NCBI GenBank assembly: GCA_021234155.1
Contig: JAJEKV010000105.1
Location: 2,022,494-2,086,493, forward strand
Length of the DNA: 64,000 nucleotides
DNA from: Isoetes taiwanensis
Taxonomy: Eukaryota > Streptophyta > Lycopodiopsida > Isoetales > Isoetaceae
Reading direction: 5' to 3'
This document shows positions 35,481-46,074 of the stretch, piece after piece; position 1 is the stretch's first letter; each line of letters starts with the position of its first letter. A program made the translations under genes and the position numbers. A model generated the notes under the pieces. The model worked only from the letters and a program-made list of their open reading frames with translations. It had not been told where the DNA came from and made no database searches.

Positions 35481-36801
35481 TCAAGGGCGTTCTCCCTTGA
35501 TGTGCCTGGCAAGATACATGTCCCGCCTCATGAGGGTGACCCTCTTCACGTAATCGCGTGTGCCGCTTGAATCTTCAAAATGCTGTGTACTATTTTTGCC
35601 TCTGCGCCTCCCTCGTAAAACAACAAACATCTCATCGGTCACGCCAAGTATGTCGTGTTGTACTCTGCATGACTTCACCGGACCAAGCGTTGGAACGGTG
35701 CCCGAGGGATCAAGAGTCCGTAGCTCCTCCGAAGTGCCGGATTTCCTTGAGGGCTCTGTTCTCCGCTTTCTTCTTGCCGGGCCCGCTTCTTTCCTGGTGC
35801 TCGGGAGGCTTGGGCCCGGGTGGTGGCGGCTTCAATGTTTGGCTTCTTGTCGGATGTCCGCCTTGGATTGTTCTCACCACCGGCTCCCGGTAATAGGCAT
35901 TGTAGGCCTCCCACTTCGCCATGTAAGCATTGTGCTCCTTGATCCTCTTCGATAGACCTTGGCAGGGGTCTATCACATATGCCTCCCGTTGTGGCCGTGG
36001 GGCTTTGACCCTATCCCATGTAGGGAGCGGTTGGGGGCCATCCACCGTCGGCCTCCTCTTGCTCTGTGCTACTGCTGGGGCACTTCCTTCTCTCTGGTGG
36101 GGTTTTGGCTTGAACTCGCTCCATCTCGTGCGGGTACATAGTCTTGGTCCGAGTCGGTGAGAAGGCGGGGTCTTTAGCGATGGTTCGTTGATTACGGACC
36201 CGCCGGCCAAACTGCCGACCTTCACAACTTTCTCGCCGGTGCCTTGATGGCTTTGGCCTTTCTCTTCTTTGGCCCGGCCGTCAAGCCGTTTGGATTTTTC
36301 GACGACGCTTAGATCCTGCTTCCCGGCGGCGCTCTTTAGCTTCATACTTGCGATGGGAAGTGCAAGGTCGACTTCTTCGGGCCGGCTAGTGTTGGCTGCC
36401 GCTCCTCTTCTCTTCCCCGATCTTCCCCAGGGTGGGTCTCGGCCGGGGTTTCTCCCCACCGTTGATTGGTCCGCTCCCTTCCCGCCGCTGCTCCTCCCGG
36501 TGGGTTGGTGTTCCCCTGGGGTTGGTCCTGAGCTGTTGGCTGGTCCGCCTGCTCCTGCTGCTCCCCGCTTCTTCCCTCCTCTTGTGCAATCTCCTCGAGG
36601 ATTTGTTGCATGATATCCCACGGCCGTCCTCTACGAAGCTCAGACGGGCACTCCGGTCCGATCCTCGCTTCCCGCTGAAGACGATTCGCCTTCATGGAGA
36701 AGGCGTTCTCGGCGACTCTCTCGAAGAGGGCCGGAGGCCCGCTGGCGCTGGAGGATCCGGCTTCGTCTAGGCTTCCTTGCGCTTTGTTTGGTGCGGGCCA
36801 T
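35481..36801 (-). CDS. G histone H3-like protein with long internal insertion
   Basis: Starts at the ATG at 36801 with MARTKQSARKPRR, nearly identical to the first ten residues of histone H3 (T6 is S; K4 and K9 are kept). About 300-330 codons of basic, proline/glutamine-rich, probably disordered sequence follow in shifting frames. The H3 core then returns: ALKEIRHF (alpha-N helix), LLIPRAPFQRLVR (alpha-1), VTDEMFVVL (alpha-2 start), TQHFEDS, VKRVTLMRRDMYLARHIKGERP (loop 2 and alpha-3), stop at 35481. R116, T118 and D123 of H3 are kept; C110 and H113 of the H3-H3' interface are lost. At least four frame changes are needed, often at CAG/CTG-like spots. It would act in chromatin, as a nucleosome subunit or H3 mimic (inference). 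Two dyad repeats lie on each side. Confidence 0.75.
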
Positions 36802-36904
36802 CATTTGGCGGTTTGCCGACGGAGCTAAAGCGCCCGGAAAAATGCGCCTTGGCGGACGAGCAATTTTTCTAAGGACAGAACGTGGAAATGGGAGGGGTCT
36901 AGGT

Positions 36905-36914
36905 CTATTTATAG
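36905..36914 (-). promoter_or_regulatory. TATA box of G H3-like gene
   Basis: CTATAAATAG on the minus strand, 113 nt before the MARTKQ start codon. The 5' leader would be about 80 nt. Confidence 0.6.
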
Positions 36915-36988
36915 GGGTCAATTTTTAGGTCAACTTTTAAACTACCTTTTTGGTTTGCTTAAAATATCTAAAACCCCTAATTAAGCAA

Positions 36989-37057
36989 GGTCTCACATCG
37001 CTATGCTTGGCCCGTTCGAGAATCTCAAAATCGTCTGGCGCGCCGACGTGGTGAGAC
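36989..37057 (-). repeat. G nested-dyad repeat 3
   Basis: Outer arms GGTCTCAC and GTGAGAC; inner CGAGAATCTCAAAATCG. It lies upstream of the H3-like TATA box. Confidence 0.8.
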
Positions 37058-37186
37058 ATGGTGGGACTACTACTAAATTTTGTACTTTTAAAACATGTAA
37101 CATGCCAATTCTAATGATTCTTAGCTTAAAATTAGAATTATCAAGTTATTTTATTGTAATTTACAACTTTTTGGTGTCAAAAGAAT

Positions 37187-37253
37187 GTTCACCACTGCTA
37201 TGCCCGGCCCGATTTGAGAATCTCAAAATCTGTCCTGGCGCGACGTGTGAGAC
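37187..37253 (-). repeat. G nested-dyad repeat 4
   Basis: Outer arms GTTCACC and GTGTGAGAC; inner CGATTTGAGA / TCTCAAAATC. Copies 3 and 4 precede the H3-like gene, copies 1 and 2 follow it, so the gene is flanked symmetrically. Confidence 0.75.
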
Positions 37254-37445
37254 CTCCCTACTTTTTGGATGTTGGCTCACCAATTTTAGTCTTATTACGT
37301 TTTTATTCATTTTGACTGTTACTAGCTTAGCAAAACTACAAAAATGAGGAAAATTTTTTTCCCATTTTTCGAGGTTTAAGGATCCTATCAAGTTAGTACT
37401 ACTGGGAACATGGTCAGTGCTTTGCTCTTGGTCACCAAGAACATT

Positions 37446-37457
37446 GCTCTGATACCA
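37446..37457 (-). other. G primer binding site
   Basis: GCTCTGATACCA on the plus strand (TGGTATCAGAGC on the minus strand), initiator Met-tRNA type, one base from the 5' LTR edge (TGTGACG at 37459). Confidence 0.9.
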
Positions 37458-37458
37458 C

Positions 37459-39127
37459 TGTGACGTCCCCTATTCGTATACGGTGCACTCACCGTACACA
37501 AACAGGAGTTCATCCCCCATACCAGCTCCATGCCGATATAGGGCCCCCCACCTAACACTGCAACCGTGACGGGTTCCAGTGGGAAGAGTGAAGGGGTCAT
37601 TTACCCCGTCTCCCTCAGGGTCTACCTAGCTGCGGAAGCGTAAACATACATGTCAGTATATAACATAAGCACATAGCCACCTCGAAGGGTGGTCCATCAC
37701 ATCTGCATAAACAAGGTGAGCACAATACATATGGGGAGTTCTACCCAAGGCTCAGACTCAAGGGAATGACTGACGGCTTGGGTCTCCAGAGATCATTGCA
37801 GACAGAATTCATGGCAATGGATTTGGCTGGCATAAGAACATGGCGTAGGGTTGTCCACTCCATCCGCCCCTCCCTGCGGCACACTTTGCGCAGTAGGTTG
37901 AAAAGTGTTGGGACCCGATCAGAAGCCCTCGGGATGCATAGCCGAAAAGGGCTATTCCCCGGTTCATCCTCCCGATTCCGGATGGGGCGGTAGGGATCGC
38001 TCCCTCCGTAGATCTACCCGGCCGACTCAAGGTGACTAGAGGGCCACCGCCCTTATTCGACCGAACCCACTGGAAAGTGAACACCACTTCACGGGCAAAT
38101 GAGCCCATGCCTTGCCCACACGCAGCTGGCAAGCCATCGGACCTAGTCACAATGATCCCCGGTAGGCTTTACACACCGTGAGGGATCGCTCAAGAGTCAT
38201 GACAGAACCTCCTTCTCACCCGCCTCGCCCCTTCACCCACAACCCGTGTGGGCTCTTGTACACAGTGCGAATCTATTGTGTGCTAGAGAGGCTAATCTAG
38301 GAGCATCTACTACCAAGCTTTAGGTCTCTACCCCCCTTCCCAATACAAGGAGTTCATAGAGATACATCATCCACATACATCATAAGAGAACTAAAGAACA
38401 AGATCTAATCTATATCATAGAGTTAGGTTCTTTAGTTAGAGGTCGGGTATCTAGGGATCTAGAAGGTCTGTTATGGCCAATTTAATAGGCTAAACCTAAT
38501 GATTCTATAACCTAAATAGGGTTTAGACTATCTAGTCGGCCAAATACCGATCCTTGAGTGGCTCCTCCCACTGAAAGCTCGACCATCCCCCAAAAACGCC
38601 AATCAAGGGAAACTAATGATGCAACTCTCTCAGGCAGGGTCTGGGATGCGATTTTGGCTGTTGAGGCAGCCAAAACAGAGTTCTAAAACCCTAAAAACGA
38701 AAATTGGGCAATTTAGGGTTTCTCTCCTTTAATAGACAAGGGGTTGGCTAGGGTTTCCAATTATCCCCTTTAGGCATGTGGGATAATTGGGAATGGGCCC
38801 ACTTGCCATTAATGGCTAGGTGGCAAAATGTGCCCACATGGAAATGTGTGCACATTAATGAAGGTGCACATTGGAAAATGTGCACATTAATTGCACCTAT
38901 GGGTATGGCCCACTTGGCATAAGGTGTCCATATGGAAATGTGTGCCCACATTAATGTGTACATTGAGAGATGTGCACATTAATGCCAATGCACATTTCTA
39001 GCAAGTTGCCCCCTAGGGCTACCCACTTGGCTATATGTCGGCGTACACGTCAGTCGGGATGGCGTGTACGCGTGACGAGGCAGTACAGTATACGTCCTGG
39101 GACCGTATACTGTCCTGGAACGTCACA
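37459..39127 (-). repeat. G 5' LTR
   Basis: 1669 bp, bounded by TGTGACGTCCCC and GGAACGTCACA, adjacent to the PBS. Aligned with 25708-27365, most differences fall on CAG/CTG words. The tandem words ATGTGTGCACATTAATG near 38860-38990 are repeated several times in both LTRs. Confidence 0.9.
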
Positions 39128-41579
39128 CTTGCGGCTCTGTCGCTCGTGCGCCGCCTTGTCTGGCGGAGTTTCCTCGAAATTTTATGCCAGAATCTTTTCC
39201 AGGCATGCATTACCTGGTACGTAAAGCAAAGACCTTCGATGCATATATCTTCTTATTTCTCCATGTACCATTAAAACTAAATTGTATCGTCCTTATCCTT
39301 ATTGTTCTATCCTTATTGTTTTTTTTGGATCATTGGATCCAAGCATAGTTCCATGAATATGCCAAATGAAGGGCCGTGGAATTTACACATCAGCCTCACG
39401 TATAAGTTTGCGCACCCCATATGCCTAAATACGTATATATGTACATGGTATAGTTGAATCCATACACACAAGAAATGCATAAACTACCATTGTGCATTTA
39501 CAAAACACAGATAACAAGAAATGAGAGCAGATGAGAGTGAGGAACAGATAAGAAGAGAGTGAGGAACAGATAAGAAGAAATGAGGCTGAAGAGGTGCCAT
39601 TCAATGAAAACGTGACATAAGAACTGCATTTTCAGCAGAAGTTGGAGTCTTCTTCTGACTCCGAACCATAAAGCACTGGATTCTACACTGGATTCTACAG
39701 CAATTTCCACAGCAGCATCGGATTACTAAGCAGGATTCTACAGTGGAAATCCCAAGGAACTGCACTGGATTCTACAGCACGATTTATAAAGCAGGATTCT
39801 ACGCCCTTCTCGCCGTTCTCGCCCTGCCTCGCTCTTCTTCGCCCTGCCAGAATAAGCCCCACATATAAGCTCTTTGCCTGCCTCGCTCTTTGCTCTTCTT
39901 TGCCCTACCTCGCTCTTCTCGCCTGTAGCGGGGCTTCTCAGCAAAGGTTCTCAGCAAAGCTCCTCAGCAAAGTTTCTCAGCCGCCAGAAGCCCCTCAGGT
40001 CCGCCGGACTACCTCTGCTTCCCTGACTTCTCAGCTTCCCGCCATGCTCGGACGGTAGCCGCCACGACAACCGCCACAATTAGCCAACGTCCAATTTTTT
40101 TTAACCAAAACCCTAGTATTTTTCGCCAAACCACTAACAAAATCATAGTAAGAAATAACCCTCACCCCTATTTTCCGCCAAACCATTACCACAATCATAG
40201 TAAGAGATAATTTGCAAACCTTATCGTGTTTAAGAAAAATGATGATGATACGATGGAATTTTAGCGGGTCAGGGGAAGTTTAAGAAGAATGAGAAAGTGG
40301 GCTTGTTTCGAAAAAAGTGGAGTATTCTAAAATATCCTCAATCAAAGCCCAAAAAGGGATATTAGAAAGCATATTCGGACTCCTCCCTACCAGTGATCAA
40401 CTTTTATGGCCTGCACACCCTTAAATAGGTCTCCTCCCCTGCAAAAGAAGGGGAAAAAAATTATAGCCATTATGAATAAGGGTGGCATACAAAAAATGCC
40501 CTTCCCCTTAAAAGGGCAAAAATTTAAGCAACCTTTAAAATAAGGGCAAGGATTTAAAAAAAGCCTTAAAATTCTATTCACATCAATAGCCAAAATGTAT
40601 ATCGTTATTCTATATATTATTGTAAAAAAGCAAGAAATTAAAAATCTATAATTACAAAAGCCAATTTATGAAAAGCAAAAGAAAAAAAGAAAAGAAAAGA
40701 AAAGAAATTGAAAAATTAAAGGCCATGTTCATTTTTTGCGACGAGCGGATGGGAAGTTTCTTCTATCTACTACTTTCTTCAACACGACATGCCCCATTGA
40801 TCAAATCAGTGATCGGAGTCCCCAGAGTGATCAAAATCACCAGACATGGACAAAAAATTCAAGAATTAGGCTCATCAGCATGCATTCTCAAATCAAATTT
40901 CATTGCTTTGCCAGTGCATCGTGCATAGCATTTGATTCATATGAAAAATCTAGCAGTTTTAGTGCTTGCTTCCAATTCCTTGCATTCCTTTGTATTTTGT
41001 TTGCTTTAATGCATTTCTTTCGAGGCAGGGGTTTTTTAATCCTAGTAGTAATGATTGTACTAGCCCATTGTATGGGTCCCATGACCTATTGGTCTTCGTG
41101 GACGTTAAAAAAACTATTCTATTCTATTCTTTTTATTCTTGCTAGTTCTTTGTTGCATTCTTCCATTCTTTATTGTCTGATCAACAAATTTTACAGCTTG
41201 AAATCTCAAAAAAGGGTTTATATTCTCTTTATATTTCGACTATGATATGTTTATAAACATATAAACTGCTATGTTATTTTGAAACGAAAATTACTTTGTT
41301 TTCTATAAATGTGTGATTTAATAGACAAATGTTGTTTTATAATGACTATTGCAGTAAATAAGGGTAGTTTACATTGCACCATAAAATAAAAAGCCTGATA
41401 AAATTTTAGCCTTCCCAAAAAAAGGGCAACTCAAAATATGCCCTTAGAAAAAAAAGTAGGGTCTACCCTTATAAGTTGACCCTGCTCCCTACTCTAACAA
41501 GACCTATGCTTAAAAGAAAATGGTGTACAACTGAGAAAACCTAATATATGGTTTAAACGGTCGCAGCAGCAGCAGCAAG
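39128..41579. other. intergenic DNA upstream of FCF1
   Basis: Unique sequence with simple duplications. It probably holds the FCF1 promoter; the 5' leader ends in GCAGCAGCAGCAGCAAG before the ATG. I see no convincing TATA box near the start and no other gene. 40100-40215 has a near-duplicate (CCAAACCA..AAAATCATAGTAAGA). Confidence 0.4.
39676..39925. repeat. short degenerate repeats
   Basis: Five copies of GGATTCTACA between 39676 and 39802, then repeats of a CTCGCTCTTCTTCGCCCTGCC-like word to 39925. Confidence 0.75.
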
Positions 41580-42924
41580 ATGGGCAAAGCCTCGAAGCCG
41601 CGTAAATTTGCTCAAGTCAAACGAATGCTTGCTCCTAAAGCTATCAAGCAGTGCGTGTATTAGATTTCCCTCCTTGCATTAGAATTTAAAATCTGTGGTT
41701 TCGCTAATATACAATGCTTGTAGGTACAAAGAAGAAGTCCTAAATCCTGCAAAAAAGGATCTTGAAAAATCAAAGCTTCCTAGAAATATGTAATTACTTG
41801 CCAGAGAGACATCTTCTGATTTATGGCGAATAATTCCTTATTTTAAAAGTTTTTTGTGCATTTCAGCCCGAATGTATCTTCTGCTTTATTTTTTAAGTAC
41901 AATACGGCATTAGGCCCTCCATATCATGTGCTGGTAGATACGAACTTCATCAACTTTTCTATTCAAAATAAGGTAGGTTACATTCTTTCTTCCAAATTCG
42001 ATCCTCAAGCTTATGGATTGAGTCGCCTGCGTTTATTTCTGCAGCTGGACTTGGAAAAGGCAATGATGGATTGCTTATATGCGAAGTGTGAGTAATTTCT
42101 TACTAATGTTTTGGTTGGATATGGACTAAGTTCTTCTAATAAAAGCTAATATAGTTAGGAGCTTGAATGCTTTTATTATAGTGCATAGACTGCAAGAGGC
42201 AAATTGAGATAGAGCATCTACACAGGCCTTTAAATTTGTGGTTTACTTTTAAGTTAAGTGGGGCTGCGAGTTCTAAACTATGCTTTTCAAACTATGTGAC
42301 ATTATACAGGTACACCATGCATAACAGACTGCGTGATGGCAGAGCTTGAAAAGCTTGGGCAAAAATATCGTGTGGCATTGAAGTAAGAAGCTTTCCTTAT
42401 GCTTGAAAAGCTTGATAAGTTTTAATTGATAGTAAAACATATGCTTTTTCTCAAGAATTGCAAAGGATCCACGGTTCGAGAGGCTGCCTTGCACGCACAA
42501 GGGAACATACGCTGATGACTGCCTTGTGGATCGTGTTACTCAGGTAGGCTACAGCTATAAGCTAATATTTTATATCTAATTGCTCAATGTAAACATTCTA
42601 ACTTGGGATATATTTTAGCATAAGTGCTACATAGTTGCCACATGCGACAGAGATCTGAAGAGGCGCATCCGTAAGGTATCTGCTAGTTCTTTAGTTGATG
42701 ATTATAAGCATGCAGAATGTTTTTTGTGATCAGCATATTCATTTATAGATTCCTGGTGTGCCAATTATGTATATTACACAACATAAGTATTCAATTGAAA
42801 GGTTGCCAGAAGCTACCATTGGGGGAGGTACGTATGCCAGCTCTTCACCCTGGAAAATCATGAAATAACCGAACTATATCTTGTGGTTAAATGTGGTCTG
42901 TTATATGCAGCTCCAAGGATGTAA
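41580..42924 (+). CDS. FCF1: rRNA-processing protein FCF1 (PIN-domain)
   Basis: Nine exons with GT-AG introns: 41580-41650, 41724-41789, 41867-41972, 42045-42087, 42310-42382, 42456-42543, 42619-42675, 42749-42827, 42911-42924. Spliced length is 597 nt, 198 residues, in frame throughout. FCF1 is a nucleolar component of the small-subunit processome needed for early 18S rRNA cleavages. Motifs: basic N-terminus [43 protein letters not shown] (first PIN aspartate), [45 protein letters not shown], and the end [18 protein letters not shown]. The length equals that of plant orthologues. Seven introns are 72-83 nt; intron 4 is 222 nt. This is the only clearly intact cellular gene in the window. Confidence 0.97.
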
Positions 42925-44116
42925 TTACGGATGACAGCAAGCCACAACATATGAAGGTTGGCAAAATCCTGCTTTGCTGATTTGGTAGCTGTATCGACTG
43001 GCATGAAGGGGACTGGCAGTGCATCTTGACACAAATTTGCATGAAAAGTAGATGTATGGAACCATCGCATGTGGCTCTTATGACGTGTATGTTCTCTATC
43101 CATATTGCACCTGCCTATACTGCACCTCTATACTGTAATGGACTCAGGTCCATTGATCACTTGAGTAAGACAGGATGCTAATGGCTATATGATATAATGG
43201 AACAAGAGTAATGATAAAATTTATCTGTTGTTATTGTATTATGGATGCCAGTCTAGGCAGTTGTTCACGGTTCAATTGATTTTCTGTTCTAGATGAACTG
43301 AAACAGTTGATAGTGCAGCAGCACATATAATCTGCTTGATACTTGCAGAAACTAGGAAGACTGACACTAGGAAAGGAAGCAGTATGAATTTTCCACATGC
43401 AGATTGTACAAATGGCTATTTTCTGTACAGGTACAAAGAACAACAAAGCTGTTCATAATGGTCAAGTACATGAGTAAGTTTTAGTTGGCACATTAACACA
43501 GAGGCGCTTACACTTATTTTTCCATTGGAGGACACTTCAAAATGATAAAATCTCTCACGCAGCTAATGTAATATGCATGACTTCACATATAAATTGGAAC
43601 CCAAGAACTGTATCAACTTGGTACTATTGTTGGAGGAAATTGCAAACTTATTCAGCTGGTTAGCAAGGTCAGATGGAAAGCATTAACCCTATCTCTAGCA
43701 TTACTGCAAAGCTGGATTTGTTCAACACAACTTTAAATGACTTTGAATATTGAGAGACAATCTCCCAAAAGTTTTGGCATGCTTTGAGTCTAAAGTTTAA
43801 CTTAGCTTTTGTATCATACAAGTCACGAGATAGAGTCATGCCATGATGTTTATTTTCTTGTGTAGTCGTAAAGATCTCTGTACTGGTTTCATCAATAGAA
43901 GTACATCATACCGTTTTCTTCCTTAAATGTGCTCCACAAATGCACTAATGTATATATATCCCTCTCGTGGGTGGGCAAATGGCGGCCGAAATGGGTTCAT
44001 ATATAATGACTCCACTTACCAAATCGACTATGCACGCAAAGCTCTAGTATGCGTTAGTTGTATGTACTATTCTTGAAGTAGCATGATAACACATGCAAGG
44101 CGAACCCCGTGGGGTG
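42925..44116. other. FCF1 downstream region
   Basis: The first few hundred bases are likely FCF1 3' UTR. No further gene recognised up to the LINE tail at 44117. Confidence 0.4.
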
Positions 44117-44140
44117 GAGGAAGGAAGGAAGGAAGGAAGG
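44117..44140. repeat. (GGAA)n tail of LINE-A
   Basis: Six GGAA units directly before the LINE 3' end word TTTATCGTCCAC. It is read as the simple-repeat tail on the minus strand. Confidence 0.85.
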
Positions 44141-45750
44141 TACTTTTATCGTCCACGGAGACCAATCGGTCTATGGGACCCAATACAAAAACGCAGCCAA
44201 GCGATTACCGCCTCGGATTAAAAACCCCACCGGAAGGGTTTTCGAGGGAAAACCGCGGGCAAAGAATCACCCCGACAAACCGGCCCTAACATATAAAATG
44301 CGTAAAACACCCAAATATATACACATGCACCGCACTGTAGTGCCTAATCACGCGGGCAACAAAGGGGGGCAAGGTGACCTCGCAGTCCAAGACCTCTCCC
44401 CGATGTAATGACCCCAAGGGAGCCGATCCGCCCGGATCGGACCAACGCCGGGCAACTCGAAAGTGTGAGACTCATCCTCAATGGCACCCGCTTGACAAAG
44501 ACCGACAGAGCCCGCCCCGGTGAGGCTCCCCAATCCACCCGCCTGCCTCGAGCGCGGCGATGGTGGGCACCTCGTATGAATGGAGGCAATGAGTCCAAGG
44601 CTTTTCGTGGGCGTACCGGGAACGCTTGGTAGAGCCGTGGCCCCCGCTAACACGGGTTGATGTGCTCCTTGTAATGGGCCATTTTGACCGCCGCAGAGCC
44701 GGTCCCGTGAGCTTGCCAAGGAAACAAGCATCTAGGTACTCCCCGCCAGGCCGCCACGACGTCACGTGCTCCACCGCGACGATCGCTGCTTCCCGCAGAC
44801 GCTCCATCCGGGCGAACCACTAATCTCTCTTACCCCTCCAACAGGCCCTAAGTCACGGCAGACCCATGGCCACAAAGTAAGCCAAAAAAGGGAGGCGAAG
44901 CATCACCCATAGTAACCACTTTCCTCAAAATAGACGATGTGTCTATCAAGGGCTGCCTCACTGGCGCAAGAATCCGGGTTTCTCAGCAGCAGAATCGATA
45001 GGGGATCAAGGTTTCACCCCAAGTGCCCGCGCCAAAAATGCCTTCGCACCTGCCCAAGTCATTCCAGTCAAAGAGACGATCGCCCCCAAACCTCGACCCC
45101 TTACGGAAGGACCGAGCTCGACCGGTTCTAATGATGTGATCGATGGCCCCGGCCATAGAGCTCACCGGGTGATCTGTTGTTCTCATGGCATAAAGCTTTC
45201 CAGGCTCATTTGTTACCCAAAGCGGATAGACGCCTCCCCAAAGAAATGGAGGGGAACTCTCACCCCTAGGTACTTGTAGGTGGGCGGACGCCCACAAAGC
45301 CGCCCCCGATATGTGAGTGCGGGAGGCATGGGGTGACGGAAGAGGATATGAGAACCACCGGGTCTTGGCCGATTGACGCCAAGCATGTCTCGTAGCGACA
45401 AAATGTGTCTAGGGCATCCGTGGATGAGACCGCATAGCTTCGGGTGTGGGCCAAGAGCCAACATCGTCCCGCATATAGATGAGCCGGGCGGATGACCCGG
45501 TGCAAAAGTCGTATGCCATCCCCCATGCTCGAGAAGCCGGGCTCTAATCCGATCAATGTAGAGGCCAAAAGTGTTGGCGAGGGGGGCAACCTACGGGACC
45601 CCGATACTACTCTTGGTGAATGCTTGGCCTGGCCGGGTACGCATCCCCAAAACAACTCTCATACAACCTTTGTATATGGCATTCGCACGACAGCAAAAGC
45701 CGGAGCCCCTGTTGATTTGCAGCCTAGCCCACACTTTTTTCCTTTGGTGA
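44117..45750 (-). mobile_element. LINE-A: 5'-truncated non-LTR retrotransposon
   Basis: On the minus strand the 3' end of a LINE. Frames show the reverse transcriptase region: SMGDGIRLLHRV (45520-45550), a degenerate YADD box as HLYAGRCWLLAHTRS and the RT thumb region LDTFCRYETC...ISS (45266-45655), YLGVRVPL (45240-45280). The C-terminal region follows (44348-44810), then a GC-rich 3' UTR and the (GGAA)n tail. Frames are heavily broken. It is cut at about 45750 with no 5' half. Confidence 0.65.
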
Positions 45751-46069
45751 AATGACAAAAAAAGGGCCTAGATTCATTTGAAAGAGTATATGCTATAAGA
45801 ACATTTGTTGAGGAATAGATTCATGATAGATCTGAGCGTCTTATTGCTATTTTGATGCTAAAATCATAAAATCTTCATTTGTGCTTAGAGTGACAACACT
45901 TTAGGCCAACATATTTGCTAAAATCATAAAATCTTGATTTGTGCTTAGAGTGACAACACTTTAGGCCAACATATTTGCTACCATTAAATTTTCAATGATT
46001 CTAATCTAATTCTTGTTCAAGTGCTTGCTTTCATGTAGAGGGAACACTAGCATGATCCTCAGCTCCTTA
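45751..46069. other. E3 insertion target, left side
   Basis: AT-rich unique DNA holding a 60-bp tandem duplication. It ends in the target site duplication GCATC. Confidence 0.6.
45857..45976. repeat. 60-bp tandem duplication
   Basis: Units 45857-45916 and 45917-45976 differ at a single base (C/G within ATCTTCATTT versus ATCTTGATTT), so the duplication is recent. Confidence 0.95.
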
Positions 46070-46074
46070 GCATC
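46070..46074 (+). repeat. E3 target site duplication, left
   Basis: GCATC directly before the LTR start TGTGACG; repeated at 56493-56497. Confidence 0.85.

Larger units (their letters stand above)
25708..39127 (-). mobile_element. G: complete Ty3/gypsy chromovirus with H3-like gene
   Basis: A 13.4-kb minus-strand element. From 5' to 3': LTR (39127-37459), PBS, two dyad repeats, H3-like gene (36801-35481), two dyad repeats, ORF2 (34774-33200), gag, protease, RT, RNase H, integrase and chromodomain-like end (28229), polypurine tract, LTR (27365-25708). The RT-before-integrase order and the end of pol mark a chromovirus. The LTRs agree closely except at CAG/CTG words, so the insertion is probably young. 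I found no clean target duplication (TTAAC on the left, CTTGC on the right). Confidence 0.9.

Noticed and set aside
36269-36613. 114-codon plus-strand frame rich in proline and leucine
   Set aside because: Antisense to the GC-rich insertion of the G H3-like gene.
25703-39132. CACTT on both sides of element G as target duplication
   Set aside because: CACTT would overlap the conserved LTR terminus TGTGACG/CGTCACA on the right side, so it cannot be outside the element. No other match found.
40736-41245. 169-codon plus-strand open frame before FCF1
   Set aside because: Low-complexity phenylalanine/leucine/isoleucine composition from AT-rich DNA, no motif, and it ends in the FCF1 upstream region.
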